A stretch of 56,694 nt of DNA from Chloroflexota bacterium (GTDB lineage: Bacteria; Chloroflexota; Dehalococcoidia; UBA2979), in NCBI GenBank assembly GCA_026713865.1, contig JAPONQ010000006.1, positions 1-56,694 on the forward strand. Reading direction: 5' to 3'. The notes beneath the pieces were generated by a model. The model did not search any database, had not been told where the DNA came from, and worked only from the letters and a program-made list of their open reading frames with translations. Shown in pieces: positions 28,480-37,402 of the stretch (position 1 is its first letter; the number at the start of each line of letters is the position of its first letter). The translations under genes were made by a program, and so were the position numbers.

Positions 28480-29301
28480 GTGGTGGAGAAGCTGGTGAGT
28501 CTGGACTGGGTCGCCGAGCATGCAGCCGACCCCGGCGTGCGGCTGGTCGAGGTCGATGTCGACACGGAGGCCTACGCGGAGGGGCACATCTCAGGCGCCG
28601 TCGGCTGGAACTGGACGACGCAGCTCCAGGACCAGAGGCGCCGCGACATCCTCTCGCGGGAGGGTATCGAGGAGCTGCTCGCGGCCTCCGGCATCGGAAA
28701 CGACACGCACGTCGTGCTCTACGGCGACAACAACAACTGGTTCGCGGCCTACGCGCTCTGGCAGCTCGAGCTCTACGGCCACGAACGTGCCTCGCTGATG
28801 GACGGCGGCCGCGTGAAGTGGCTTGCCGAGGGACGGCCGCTCACGACCGAGGTCCCGGAGCCCGCGCGCGCGAGCTACCGCGCAGGCGAGGCCGATCCGG
28901 CGCTGCGGGCGAAGCGCGACGACGTGCTCTCGGCCCTCGCCTCCGGCACGCAGCTCGTCGACGTCCGCAGCCCCGCCGAGTTCTCGGGCGAGATCATCGC
29001 CCCGCCGGGGATGTCGGAGACGGCGCAGCGAGGAGGCCACATCCCGGGCGCGCGCAGCATCCCCTGGGCGCGCGCCGTGAGCGAGGACGGCACCTTCCGC
29101 TCCGAGCAGGAGCTGCGGGCGCTCTACGGCGAGGCCGGCGTCCGCCACGGTGATTCGACGATCGTCTACTGCCGCATCGGCGAGCGCTCCTCGCACACCT
29201 GGTTCGTGCTCAAGCACCTGCTGGGCTACGGCGACGTGCGCAACTACGACGGCTCGTGGACCGAGTACGGCTCGCTCATCGACGTCCCGATCGAGCGCTA
29301 G
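28480..29301 (+). CDS. Thiosulfate sulfurtransferase, two rhodanese domains
   Basis: 273 residues. The N-terminal inactive rhodanese domain (VEVDVDTEAYAEGHISGAV) is followed by the active one with LVDVRSPAEFSGE, GGHIPGARSIPWA and the catalytic loop VYCRIGERSSHTWF. It resembles the mycobacterial CysA2/SseC-type sulfurtransferase that feeds persulfide sulfur to MoeZ/CysO. Here it likely supplies sulfur to adenylated carriers, since the E1-like protein has no rhodanese domain. GTG 28480 is used. Confidence 0.9.
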   Translation: MVEKLVSLDWVAEHAADPGVRLVEVDVDTEAYAEGHISGAVGWNWTTQLQDQRRRDILSREGIEELLAASGIGNDTHVVLYGDNNNWFAAYALWQLELYGHERASLMDGGRVKWLAEGRPLTTEVPEPARASYRAGEADPALRAKRDDVLSALASGTQLVDVRSPAEFSGEIIAPPGMSETAQRGGHIPGARSIPWARAVSEDGTFRSEQELRALYGEAGVRHGDSTIVYCRIGERSSHTWFVLKHLLGYGDVRNYDGSWTEYGSLIDVPIER

Positions 29302-29303
29302 AG

Positions 29304-29708
29304 GTGCCGGATCCGTTCCCGGGCGCGGAGGCCTCCGGCCCGCTCGAGCGGGCGCTGCTCCGGCGCGCGCTCGCGGCGCGGGACCCCGGCCGCCTGCAGC
29401 TGCGCTTCGATGCCTGCGTCGTCGATCGCTACCGCGAGCGGGCGGGGGCGACGCTGCTGCGCACGCGCAGCGTGGGCCGCGTCCAGATCCCCGGCCGCTG
29501 GTCGCTGGACGTGGGGCTCGCCCGGGGATCCGACGGGCGCGAGCTCGTGCACCTTCCGGCCGCCGATCTGCTCCAGAGGCTGCCGCAGGAGGAGTGGGAG
29601 CACTGGGTCTCGCACCTGGAGGGCGGGCCGGCGAGCGCGAGCTACCTGCAGATGCGGATGAGCCCCGGGGCGTGCATCGACGACGGCGAGCCCGAGGAGT
29701 GGACGTAA
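29304..29708 (+). CDS. Unknown 134-residue protein of the sulfur-carrier operon
   Basis: Not recognised. GTG 29304 lies 2 bp after the sulfurtransferase stop, and the gene ends 1 bp before the JAMM gene, so it is tightly embedded in the operon. The product has an N-terminal helix (GPLERALLRRALAARDP), then beta-type segments (LQLRFDACVVDRYRER, RSVGRVQIPGRWSLDVGL), a helix (HLPAADLLQRLPQEEWEHWVS) and an acidic tail with a single late Cys (GACIDDGEPEE). There is no signal peptide or membrane segment. A cytoplasmic helper in carrier charging or processing is possible; this is inference. Confidence 0.75.
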   Translation: MPDPFPGAEASGPLERALLRRALAARDPGRLQLRFDACVVDRYRERAGATLLRTRSVGRVQIPGRWSLDVGLARGSDGRELVHLPAADLLQRLPQEEWEHWVSHLEGGPASASYLQMRMSPGACIDDGEPEEWT

Positions 29709-29709
29709 G

Positions 29710-30150
29710 GTGACGACGATCCCGCGCTCGCTCGCCGAGGCCCTGATCGCGCACGCGCGCGAGGAGCTTCCGAACGAGGCATGCGGCCTCGTCCACGAGC
29801 TGCCGGGGGGTGGGCTGGAGCCCCACCGCGTCACGAACGTCGCGCGGAGCCCCTACCGCTACGAGATGGACGGGCTCGAGCAGATGCGGCTGGAGGAGGC
29901 CCGCGAGGCCCGGGGCGAGCGGCTCTTCGCCATCTACCACTCGCACGTCGCGACCGAGGGACGCCCGTCCCCGACCGACGTGCGGATGGCCTTCTTCCCG
30001 CCGGGAGCCGTCGATTCCGAGCCGATGTACCCGGAGGCTCTTTACGTCTTGGTCTCGCTCGCGCAGGAGCCGCCGCCCGTGCGCGCCTTCCGCATCCGGC
30101 GGGGCGGCGAGGTCGCCGAGGAGCCCGTCGAGGTCGCGGAGGGACGCTAG
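29710..30150 (+). CDS. mec: JAMM/MPN+ metallopeptidase (Mec+/QbsD-like)
   Basis: 146 residues. The complete JAMM zinc site is present: Glu23 in PNEACGL, His77 and His79 in YHSHV, Ser87 and Asp90 in PSPTD (H-x-H-x7-S-x2-D). Mycobacterial Mec+ releases cysteine from the CysO-cysteine adduct, and QbsD of Pseudomonas trims two residues from the carrier QbsE. Both activities fit here, because all three carriers of this locus carry residues beyond GG. GTG start 1 bp after the unknown gene; its TAG shares a G with the folP start. Confidence 0.92.
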   Translation: MTTIPRSLAEALIAHAREELPNEACGLVHELPGGGLEPHRVTNVARSPYRYEMDGLEQMRLEEAREARGERLFAIYHSHVATEGRPSPTDVRMAFFPPGAVDSEPMYPEALYVLVSLAQEPPPVRAFRIRRGGEVAEEPVEVAEGR

Positions 30151-31058
30151 TGCAGGGCGCGGCAGCGGGCGGTCCCGGCGCCCCCGCCGCTACCACCATC
30201 GGCGGCCGTCGCTTCGCGTGGGGAGCGCGCACCTACCTGGTGGCGGTCCTCAACGCCACGCCCGACTCCTTCTCCGGGGATGGCGTCCTCGACGCGACCC
30301 TCGCGGCGGAGCGCGCGGAGCGGCTCGTCGGCGCCGGCGCCGACCTGGTCGATATCGGTGCGGAGTCGACCCGGCCCGGCGCCCCGGCGGTCGACGCTTA
30401 CGAGGAGTGGCGGCGGCTCGGCCCGGTGCTCCGCACCGTGCGCTCGCGCATCGACGTCCCGATCTCCGTCGACACGTCGAAAGCCGAGGTGGCCCGGCGC
30501 GCCGCCGACGCCGGCGCCGACGCCCTCAACGACGTGCGCGGACTCCTGGGCGATCCCGAGCTCGCCCCGCTCCTCGCCTCCGCCGGGCTCCCCGCGATCC
30601 TCATGCACAACCAGCGCCACCACGCCCGCTCGGGCGACCCGGTGGCCGATGCGCGGGCCGGCCTCGAGCAATCGCTCCGCGTCGCCCGGGAGGCCGGCAT
30701 CGACGAGGAGCTGCTTCTGCTCGACCCGGGCTTCGGCTTCGGCTGGGAGCCCCCGGAGAACCTGGAGCTGCTGGTCCGGCTGGGAGAGCTGCGCGCGCTC
30801 GGCCGCCCGCTTCTCATAGGCACCTCGCGCAAGTCGACGATCGGGCTCGTGCTCGACGAGCCCTCACCCGGGCGCCGCCTCTGGGGCACGGCGGCGACCG
30901 TTGCGCTCGCGGTCGCGAGCGGGGCCGACCTGGTGCGGGTGCACGATGTCGAGGAGATGGCCCTGGTCGCCCGCGTCGCCGACGCGGTGGTGCGCGGCTG
31001 GCCGGCGGGGGATCCGGCGCCGCTGCACCCCCTGGGCGTGGGACCGCCCGCCGGATGA
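30150..31058 (+). CDS. folP: Dihydropteroate synthase
   Basis: 302 residues. Joins 6-hydroxymethyl-dihydropterin pyrophosphate to p-aminobenzoate. Signatures: [64 protein letters not shown] and [14 protein letters not shown] 30150 overlaps the JAMM stop by one base. folK follows with a 4-bp overlap. No folB or folE is adjacent. Confidence 0.93.
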   Translation: MQGAAAGGPGAPAATTIGGRRFAWGARTYLVAVLNATPDSFSGDGVLDATLAAERAERLVGAGADLVDIGAESTRPGAPAVDAYEEWRRLGPVLRTVRSRIDVPISVDTSKAEVARRAADAGADALNDVRGLLGDPELAPLLASAGLPAILMHNQRHHARSGDPVADARAGLEQSLRVAREAGIDEELLLLDPGFGFGWEPPENLELLVRLGELRALGRPLLIGTSRKSTIGLVLDEPSPGRRLWGTAATVALAVASGADLVRVHDVEEMALVARVADAVVRGWPAGDPAPLHPLGVGPPAG

Positions 31059-31615
31059 CGGGCGATCCGGGGAAGGGGGGCCGCCGCCGGCGCCGCGCCT
31101 GGCTCGGCCTCGGCGCGAATCTCGGCGACCGGGCGGGCCAGCTCGCGCGCGCGATCGGTGAGCTGCGCTCGGCCGGGGTCGACATCGACCGGGTCTCCTC
31201 GCTCTACGAGACTGCGCCCTGGGGCGACCCGCCACCGGGCCTCCCCGGCCCACCCCGCTACCTCAACGCCGCCGTGAGCGGCGAGACGGAGCTTCCGCTC
31301 CCCGCTCTGCTCCGAGCCGCGAAGCGCATCGAGTCGGCGGCCGGGCGCGATCTCGGTGCGCCCCGCAACGCCCCGCGCCCGCTCGACGTCGACATCCTGC
31401 TCGCCGAGGGGGAGGTCGTCGCGACCCCGCGGCTGGTCGTGCCGCATCCCCGGCTCCACGAGCGAGCGTTCGTGCTCGTTCCCCTCGCCGAGATCGCCCC
31501 GGGCGTCGGACATCCGCTCAAGGCGCGGTCGATCGCGCAGCTCGCGGCCGCGCTCCCGGCCGGCGAGCTCAGCGGGGTCGACCGGATCGCGGAGGCCGGG
31601 TGGGAGCACGAGTAG
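31055..31615 (+). CDS. folK: 6-hydroxymethyl-7,8-dihydropterin pyrophosphokinase
   Basis: 186 residues. HPPK motifs: [31 protein letters not shown], and the ATP/Mg site around [10 protein letters not shown] followed by [23 protein letters not shown]. It transfers pyrophosphate from ATP to the pterin used by FolP. ATG 31055 overlaps the folP stop (ATGA). Confidence 0.93.
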   Translation: MTGDPGKGGRRRRRAWLGLGANLGDRAGQLARAIGELRSAGVDIDRVSSLYETAPWGDPPPGLPGPPRYLNAAVSGETELPLPALLRAAKRIESAAGRDLGAPRNAPRPLDVDILLAEGEVVATPRLVVPHPRLHERAFVLVPLAEIAPGVGHPLKARSIAQLAAALPAGELSGVDRIAEAGWEHE

Positions 31616-31635
31616 GTCTTTCGGGGCGGGGGGAT

Positions 31636-32334
31636 GTGCGCGTGCCGCTACGGGTCAGTCACATCATCTTCGACGTCGACGGCACGCTGGTGGACTTCGC
31701 TTCCTCGCTCCGGACGGCGCTGGAGGTTGCTGCACGACGCGCAAGCAGGCTCTCGGGATCGCACATCTCCCCCGGGATGCTCCAGGCCGAGCGCGATGCG
31801 ATTGCCGTCGAGCCGGGTATGCGCGCCGTCCCGCTTCGGACCATCCGCACAATGGCGATCCGTCGCGTGCTGTCCCGCCACGGCCTCGAGGGCGAAGACG
31901 CCGTCGAGGCGATCTCCGCAGCGTTCTTCGAGGCGCGCGACGCTGAGCTGCGGGCGTTTGACGACGTGGATCGTCCACTCGCCGAGCTTGAGTCGCGAGG
32001 CTTCACGCTGATCGCTGCGAGCAACGGCAACGCCGCACTCGATCGCCTGCCGATCGCCCGGCGATTCGCTCACACTCACTCGCCTCCGACGGTGGGCACC
32101 GTGAAGCCCGATCCCGGCTTCTTTCTCACGATCCTCGAGCTGACGGGCGGGCGGCCGCAGACCTCGGTCTCGGTCGGCGACCGTCTCGAGAACGACTACC
32201 TCCCGCCGCGGTCGATCGGGATGCATGCCGTGCTCGTCGACCGGGCCGGCACCAACCGCACGCCGGGAGTCATGCGCGTGCCGTCGCTGCTCTCGCTCCC
32301 AGGCCTCCTCGAGCCCGTCCCGGGACGCTCCTGA
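31636..32334 (+). CDS. HAD-superfamily hydrolase
   Basis: 232 residues. Motif I IIFDVDGTLVDF (two nucleophile-region Asp), motif II LIAASNGN, motif III lysine in TVGTVKPDPGFF, motif IV SVGDRLENDYLPPRSIGM. A helical cap lies between motif I and II. Probably a phosphatase of small metabolites; substrate unknown. GTG 31636 follows a GGGGCGGGGGGA purine tract; GTG 31642 is equally possible. The gene is somewhat less GC-rich than its neighbours. Confidence 0.82.
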   Translation: MRVPLRVSHIIFDVDGTLVDFASSLRTALEVAARRASRLSGSHISPGMLQAERDAIAVEPGMRAVPLRTIRTMAIRRVLSRHGLEGEDAVEAISAAFFEARDAELRAFDDVDRPLAELESRGFTLIAASNGNAALDRLPIARRFAHTHSPPTVGTVKPDPGFFLTILELTGGRPQTSVSVGDRLENDYLPPRSIGMHAVLVDRAGTNRTPGVMRVPSLLSLPGLLEPVPGRS

Positions 32335-32555
32335 CGGGGCCCCAGTGGAGGCGTCCTGGTCCGGTCGGCAGGCGGCGGACCGGGAGCAGCGCGCCCGGAT
32401 GGCGCCGGCCGGCGTTCGCGAGGGTGAGTCCGGGCGAGGGGGCGGGCGGGGCGCCTCGAGCGGGCGTCGAGCGGATGCACACCGCCGGTCCGGCAGCGGT
32501 TCCGCCGCGGCGGTTTCTGGGCGATGATGGTGGCTGCAGCGAAGGGAGCCCGGCG
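32335..32555. other. Intergenic region
   Basis: 221 bp between the HAD gene and the thioredoxin-like gene. Very GC-rich; I see no tRNA, no clear promoter and no conserved-looking small gene. The frame of the next gene is open from 32424, but that stretch does not look like protein. Confidence 0.3.
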
Positions 32556-32870
32556 ATGCGCGTCGAGCTGCTCTGGTCGGCCGGGTGCCCGCACTACCGG
32601 GCGGCACGCGCCCTCATCGACGAGGTCGCCGCGGCGCTCCGCCTCGCGCCCGCCGTCGAGGAGATTGGCGTCGAGGACGAGGCAACGGGGCGGCGGCTCT
32701 GCTTCCCCGGCTCGCCCACGATCCGCGTCGACGGCGTCGACGTGGAGCCGGGCTGGGAGCCGTGCGCCGACTGCACGCCGCGCTGCCGCGTCTACGGCAC
32801 GGAGGCGGGGCTGCGGGGCCTGCCGGAGCGTGGCTGGGTCGAGCGCGCGCTGGTGCGCGCCGCCGGCTAG
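32556..32870 (+). CDS. Small thioredoxin-fold-like protein
   Basis: 104 residues. VELLWSAGCPHYRAARALIDEV has the CPxx pattern of a thioredoxin-type active site with Tyr in place of the second Cys. PGSPTIRVDGVDVEPG has the cis-proline loop typical of this fold. A Cys cluster (CADCTPRC) lies near residues 72-79. It may bind a metal or act as a one-Cys reductase; function unknown. ATG 32556, 10 nt after GGGAG. It overlaps the convergent next gene by 4 bp. Confidence 0.65.
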   Translation: MRVELLWSAGCPHYRAARALIDEVAAALRLAPAVEEIGVEDEATGRRLCFPGSPTIRVDGVDVEPGWEPCADCTPRCRVYGTEAGLRGLPERGWVERALVRAAG

Positions 32871-33127
32871 CCTGCGTCGGTGGTCCCGGGATCGTCGTCG
32901 GGCGGGTAGTCCGGGGCGTCCCCGAAGCGCGTCGTCGCCATCGTGTAGCCGACCCAGAACCCCAGCGCCGAGGCGATCGCGAGCAGGCCCAGGACCGGAA
33001 GCGCGAGCGCGGCGTAGGAGCGCCGCCGAATGCCCCGCAGGAAGAGCAGCAGCTGCAGCACCGAGACCGCCATCAGCGAGTAGCCGAGCAGCCGGGCGCG
33101 CTCCTCGACGTCCGGGGGCTGCCTCAC
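32867..33127 (-). CDS. Small two-helix membrane protein
   Basis: 86 residues. Two predicted membrane helices (LLGYSLMAVSVLQLLLFL and LALPVLGLLAIASALGFWVGY) separated by a basic RGIRRRS loop, with an acidic C-terminal tail. Not recognised. Its GTG overlaps the stop of the Trm112-like gene (GTGA), so the two are co-translated. Confidence 0.6.
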   Translation of the reverse strand: MRQPPDVEERARLLGYSLMAVSVLQLLLFLRGIRRRSYAALALPVLGLLAIASALGFWVGYTMATTRFGDAPDYPPDDDPGTTDAG

Positions 33128-33297
33128 GAGGCGCCGCGCATCTCGGGCGGGAGCAGGTTGGGAATGCCGCCCGTGACGGGATAGCGCTCCGCGCAGGCGG
33201 CGCAGCTCAGCGACCCCTCGATCACCTCATCCCCCTCCTCGCGCTCGGCGAGGAGTTCCAGGGGCCCCTTGCAGAGGGGGCAGGCGAGGATCTCCAT
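33124..33297 (-). CDS. Trm112-like zinc-ribbon protein
   Basis: 57 residues. MEILACPLCKGPLEL, then LSCAACAERYPVTGGIPNLLP: a Cys4 ribbon typical of the Trm112/YcaR family, which in eukaryotes activates SAM methyltransferases. The bacterial role is mostly unknown. ATG 33297. Divergent from the membrane protein at 33417. Confidence 0.85.
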   Translation of the reverse strand: MEILACPLCKGPLELLAEREEGDEVIEGSLSCAACAERYPVTGGIPNLLPPEMRGAS

Positions 33298-33416
33298 CAG
33301 GGCGTGCTGCACCCGCGTCCCTCCGACTCCCCGTCGATCATAGGAAGCGTGCACCCGCCCGGGCAAACCCCCGGCACGCCCGCGGGCCGGTGGGCGGGCG
33401 TTGATAGACTCGGGCC

Positions 33417-34166
33417 ATGGCACAACCCCCCGGGACGAGCACGCCCTCCGCCGAACAACCCGGCCACGTCCCGCCCGCGGCCGGGTCGGGAGGGCGCAGG
33501 GGCGAGCGCATCGCGCTCACCAGCCAGGTCGCGGTGATCGGAGAGGGCTCGATCGCCATCCGCCCCTCGCGCGCGCGCCTCGTCGGGCCGGCCATAGAGG
33601 GCGCGCTGGCGGCTGCCGCCGTGGCCGCGATCGTGATCTGGCTCCCGGTGCTGCCGCTGTGGGCGCTGCTCCTGCTCCTGCTTTCGGCGATGCTGCTTGG
33701 CCCCATGGCGGTGCTCGGCCTCGTCTACAACATCGCCGGGGCCTCGGTGCTTGCCGAGCGCGAGAAGGGCTCCGTGCGCTACCAGCAGGGCCTGCTCGGT
33801 CTCGGGCTCGGCACGGCTGAGCTCGTTCCCTTCCGGCGCATCGCCCGCCTGGAGCTTCACGGCTCCGACGACGAGCCGCTCACGAGCGGCGAGCGGCAGG
33901 ATCTGGTCGAGTGGGAGGTGCGCCTGGTGAAGGACAACGGGCGTGTCCTCCCCGTCGGCTCGGCGCTCGCGCCGCGCCCGTTGCGGGAGCAGGCGCGCCT
34001 GCGCGCGCGGCGCCTGGCGGAGGCGCTCGCAGAGATCACGGGCGCATCCGTGATCGAGGCGGGAGGCGCCGCCCCTTCACCGCAGGAGAAGCCGCCCCCG
34101 GAGGGCGGCCCCGCCGCCCCCGCGGAGGAGGCGGACCGGCAGCGCCGCCGCCGCCGGTCGGTCTGA
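33417..34166 (+). CDS. Membrane protein with PH-like domain (unknown function)
   Basis: 249 residues. A disordered N-terminal ~45 residues, then a membrane hairpin (AALAAAAVAAIVIWLPVL and LWALLLLLLSAMLLGP), then a soluble part (RYQQGLLGLGLGTAELVPF, ARLELHG, LVEWEVRLVKDNGRVLPV) resembling bacterial PH-type domains of membrane proteins. The C-terminus is low-complexity, ending in an Arg run. TAGACT lies 6 nt before ATG 33417, suggesting a leaderless mRNA. Confidence 0.6.
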   Translation: MAQPPGTSTPSAEQPGHVPPAAGSGGRRGERIALTSQVAVIGEGSIAIRPSRARLVGPAIEGALAAAAVAAIVIWLPVLPLWALLLLLLSAMLLGPMAVLGLVYNIAGASVLAEREKGSVRYQQGLLGLGLGTAELVPFRRIARLELHGSDDEPLTSGERQDLVEWEVRLVKDNGRVLPVGSALAPRPLREQARLRARRLAEALAEITGASVIEAGGAAPSPQEKPPPEGGPAAPAEEADRQRRRRRSV

Positions 34167-34174
34167 GGCGCCCG

Positions 34175-34612
34175 GTGGAGCAGGAGTCGCTCCCGCTTCC
34201 GCTGCGGCTGCTCGCGGACGCCCGGCACATCGCCGTGGTGGCGCGCTCGCCGCGCCTCGACCGGCCGTGGCACGAGATCGCCTCCTACCTGGCCTCTGCC
34301 GGCTACGAGGTCTCGCTCGTCAACCCGGAGCTCGAGGAGGCGCTGGGGCGGCGCTGCTACGAGCGCGTGCAGGATCTGCCGCGCGCGGTCGACATCGTGG
34401 ACGTCTTCCGCCTCCCCTGGGAGACGCCCGCCGTCGCCGAGGACGCGGTCGCCGCCGGCGCCAGGGCGCTCTGGCTGCAGCTCGGTATCGCGAGCCGCCG
34501 AGCCTCCGGGATCGCTGCGGCGGGCGGCCTGGAGGTCGTGATGGACCGCTGCGCGATGATCGATCACCGCCGGCTGCTCGCCCTGGACGCGGGGCGGAGC
34601 CGGTCCCGCTGA
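34175..34612 (+). CDS. CoA-binding domain protein
   Basis: 145 residues, CoA_binding_2 (YccU) family: LLADARHIAVVARSPRLDRP, ASYLASAGYEVSLVNPEL, VDIVDVFRLPWETPAVAEDA, ALWLQLGIASRRA, EVVMDRCAMIDHRRL. A Rossmann-like single-domain protein; physiological role not established. GTG 34175, 8 bp after the membrane protein. Confidence 0.85.
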   Translation: MEQESLPLPLRLLADARHIAVVARSPRLDRPWHEIASYLASAGYEVSLVNPELEEALGRRCYERVQDLPRAVDIVDVFRLPWETPAVAEDAVAAGARALWLQLGIASRRASGIAAAGGLEVVMDRCAMIDHRRLLALDAGRSRSR

Positions 34613-34698
34613 GTGCGCCGCGCGCCCCTCCGGGGTGCCGGGAGAGACCCGACGCCCGTGATACACTGACGGCTCACACGGCAGGGACGGGAGCGCCC

Positions 34699-36153
34699 GT
34701 GGTCCCGAGCCTGGCCGAGAAGTGCGGCGTCTTCGGCGTCTACGCGCCGGAGGAAGACGTCGCACGGCTGACCTTCTTCGGCCTCTACTCGCTCCAGCAT
34801 CGCGGACAGGAATCGGCCGGCATCGCCACCACCGACGGCGAGCGGCCCCACCTTTACGCGCGCATGGGGCTGGTCTCCCAGGTCTTCGACGAGGACGTGC
34901 TCGCCTCGCTTCCGGGGCGCGCCGCGGTCGGGCACACGCGCTACTCGACGACCGGCTCCTCGGTCGAGGAGAACGCGCAGCCGGTTCTCCGCGAGAGCGA
35001 CGCCGGCTGGGTCGCCCTCGCCCACAACGGCAACGTCATCAACGCCGACCTGCTGCGGGCGGAGCTCGAGCAGGAGGGCGCCGGCTTCCGCACCTCGAGC
35101 GACACCGAGGTCGTGGCCGAGCTCCTGGTGCGGGCCCCCGGCGCGAGCTGGGAGGAGCGCATCGGCCACGTCATGCGCCGGCTCAACGGCGCCTACTCGC
35201 TCACCATTCTCACCGCGGACGCCGTCTTCGCCGTGCGCGATCCGCTGGGCGTGCGCCCGCTCGTGATCGGGCGCCTCGCGAACGGGACCGAGCGCGGCTT
35301 CGTCTTTGCCTCCGAGAGCTGCGCCCTCGACCACCTCGGAGCCGAGCTCGTGCGCGAGGTCGCGCCGGGGGAGGTCGCGCGCGCCGACCGGGCCGGCCTG
35401 CGGACGACACAGGCGGTCCCGCCCGCCCGACAGGCGCTCTGCATGCTCGAGTTCATCTACTTTGCCCGTCCCGATTCGCGTCTCGGCGGCGAGCTGGTGC
35501 ACCCGGTGCGAATGGAGATGGGGGCGCGCCTCGCCGAGGAGCACCCGGTCGAGGCCGACCTGGTCGTCGGCGTGCCGGACTCGGCGACCGCAGCCGCCAT
35601 CGGCTACGCGCGCGCCGCCGGCATCCCCTACGGCGAGGCCCTGATCAAGAACCGCTACGTCGGCCGCACCTTCATCCACCCCGACCAGCGGCTGCGCGAG
35701 CGCGGCGTCTGGCTCAAGTTCAACCCGCTCCCCGAGTTGCTCCGGGGGAAGCGCGTGGTGGTGGTCGACGACTCGATCGTGCGCGCCACCACGACGCCGC
35801 GCGTGGTGGCGATGCTGCGCCGCGCCGGCGCCACCGAGGTGCACATGCGCATCACCTCGCCCCCGATCACGCATCCCTGCTTCTACGGCGTCGACATGGC
35901 GAGCCGCTCCGAACTCATCGCCGCCCATGAGAGCGTCGAGGGGATCCGCCAGCACATCGATTCAGACTCGCTCGGCTACCTCTCGGTCGAGGGCACGGTC
36001 GCGGCGACGCGGCAGGGTCGCGACGGGCTCTGCACCGCCTGCTTCACCGGCGACTACCCCGGCGCGGTGCCTCTGCAGTTCGACAAGTTCGTGCTCGAGT
36101 CGGGCGGCGCGCGCGACCGCCACGCCGTCCCGCTGACGCCCGCCGCCCCCTAG
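34699..36153 (+). CDS. purF: Amidophosphoribosyltransferase
   Basis: 484 residues. First committed step of purine synthesis: PRPP + Gln to phosphoribosylamine. The N-terminal nucleophile Cys is residue 9 (VVPSLAEKCGVFGVY), so an 8-residue propeptide must be removed. LQHRGQESAGIAT and GHTRYSTTG mark the glutaminase domain; the PRPP loop is VVVVDDSIVRATTT. Cysteines in ALCMLEF, HPCFYG and CTACFTGD match the [4Fe-4S]-containing Bacillus-type enzyme. GTG 34699 follows GGGACGGGAG; TACACT at 34662-34667 is a candidate -10. A strong hairpin follows the gene. Confidence 0.96.
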   Translation: MVPSLAEKCGVFGVYAPEEDVARLTFFGLYSLQHRGQESAGIATTDGERPHLYARMGLVSQVFDEDVLASLPGRAAVGHTRYSTTGSSVEENAQPVLRESDAGWVALAHNGNVINADLLRAELEQEGAGFRTSSDTEVVAELLVRAPGASWEERIGHVMRRLNGAYSLTILTADAVFAVRDPLGVRPLVIGRLANGTERGFVFASESCALDHLGAELVREVAPGEVARADRAGLRTTQAVPPARQALCMLEFIYFARPDSRLGGELVHPVRMEMGARLAEEHPVEADLVVGVPDSATAAAIGYARAAGIPYGEALIKNRYVGRTFIHPDQRLRERGVWLKFNPLPELLRGKRVVVVDDSIVRATTTPRVVAMLRRAGATEVHMRITSPPITHPCFYGVDMASRSELIAAHESVEGIRQHIDSDSLGYLSVEGTVAATRQGRDGLCTACFTGDYPGAVPLQFDKFVLESGGARDRHAVPLTPAAP

Positions 36154-36222
36154 CCCGGGGCGTGTGGGGGAAGGGCGCCCCGCGCCACTTCCCCCTAGCG
36201 GGCCGGGGCCCGTACGGTGGCG

Positions 36223-36258
36223 GCGCCGCCGGCGTCGGGCCGGCGGCGCGGCTTGTTT
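36223..36258 (+). terminator. Hairpin terminator/attenuator between purF and purM
   Basis: Perfect 11-bp inverted repeat: 36223-36233 and 36239-36249 around a 5-nt loop, followed by GGCTTGTTTCT. The shape fits an intrinsic terminator with a short, imperfect U tract. Because purM follows on the same strand only 20 nt later, it may attenuate rather than fully stop transcription. Confidence 0.6.
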
Positions 36259-36278
36259 CTCCCCGAAACGGCGGCCAC

Positions 36279-37391
36279 GTGTCCTCCGAGCGCGGGCAGA
36301 GGGATCGGGCGGATGCGGCCGGCTCCGGGCCGGCCCTGAGCTACGCTCGATCGGGCGTCGACATCGAGGCCGCCGAGGCGACCGTCTCGCGCTACGCCGA
36401 GCTCGCCGCCCGCACCCGGCGACCCGAGGTGCTCGCCGACATCGGCCCCTTCGCCGGGCTCTTCCGCCTTCCCGGGGGGCTCCAGGACCCGGTGCTCGTC
36501 GCGAGCACCGACTCGGTGGGGACGAAGCTGCTCGTGGCGGCGGCGGTGGGGCGCTACGACACGGTGGGCCGCGACCTGGGCAACCACTGCGTGAACGACG
36601 TGCTCACGGCCGGCGCCGAGCCGCTCTTCGTCCTCGACTACATCGCCACCTCCGACCTCGCCCAGGATCACCGCGTGGAGCTCGTCGCCGGCGTGGCGGC
36701 CGCCTGCGAGGAGAACGGCGCGGCGCTGCTCGGCGGCGAGACGGCCGACCTCCCCGGCATCTACCTCCCCGGCGCCTTCGATCTCGTCGGCACCGCCGTC
36801 GGGGTGGTCGAGCGCGAAGCCGTCGTCGACGGCTCGCGCGTGGGGGCGGGCGATCAGCTGCTGGCGCTCCCCTCGAGCGGGCTCCAGACCAACGGCTACT
36901 CGCTCGTGCGCCGGATCTGGGGCATCGGCGAGGACGCGGCGCGCGACCGCACGCTGCTGGAGGCGCACGACCCCGAGCTCGGCTGCTCGCTCGGTGACGC
37001 GCTGCTCGCCGTGCACGGTTCCTTTCTGGAGGCGCTCAGGCCGCTGCTCGGGCGCCCCGGGGGCCCGCTCCACGGCATCGCCCACATCACCGGCGGCGGC
37101 GTCCCCGGCAACCTCTCGCGCATCGTCCCGGACGGGCTGCAGGCCCGCGTCGACCTCGCGAGCTGGCGCCCGCCCGCGCTCTTCGGGCTGATCCGGCGCC
37201 AGGGAGAGCTCCCCCGGGAGGAGATGTGGCGCGTCTTCAACATGGGCGTGGGGCTGGTGCTCGCGGTCGAGGCCGCGGAGGCGGAGGCGCTGCTCCGAGA
37301 GGTCGAGGGGAGCTGGCGGCTCGGCGAGGTCGCGCCGCGCGCGCAGGGGGAGGCCCCGGTCGTCCTCGGGCGCCCGGCGGCGGGCGGGTGA
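36279..37391 (+). CDS. purM: Phosphoribosylformylglycinamidine cyclo-ligase (AIR synthetase)
   Basis: 370 residues. SYARSGVDIEAAEATV at the start, VASTDSVGTKLLVA, VGRDLGNHCVNDVLTAGAEPLFVLDYIA, LLGGETADLPG, LPSSGLQTNGYSLVR and AHITGGGVPGNLSRI are AIR-synthetase signatures. It makes aminoimidazole ribotide from FGAM. GTG 36279 is used, because the frame upstream runs through the terminator hairpin. purH begins 11 bp downstream. Confidence 0.95.
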   Translation: MSSERGQRDRADAAGSGPALSYARSGVDIEAAEATVSRYAELAARTRRPEVLADIGPFAGLFRLPGGLQDPVLVASTDSVGTKLLVAAAVGRYDTVGRDLGNHCVNDVLTAGAEPLFVLDYIATSDLAQDHRVELVAGVAAACEENGAALLGGETADLPGIYLPGAFDLVGTAVGVVEREAVVDGSRVGAGDQLLALPSSGLQTNGYSLVRRIWGIGEDAARDRTLLEAHDPELGCSLGDALLAVHGSFLEALRPLLGRPGGPLHGIAHITGGGVPGNLSRIVPDGLQARVDLASWRPPALFGLIRRQGELPREEMWRVFNMGVGLVLAVEAAEAEALLREVEGSWRLGEVAPRAQGEAPVVLGRPAAGG

Positions 37392-37402
37392 GGAGGGACG
37401 CG

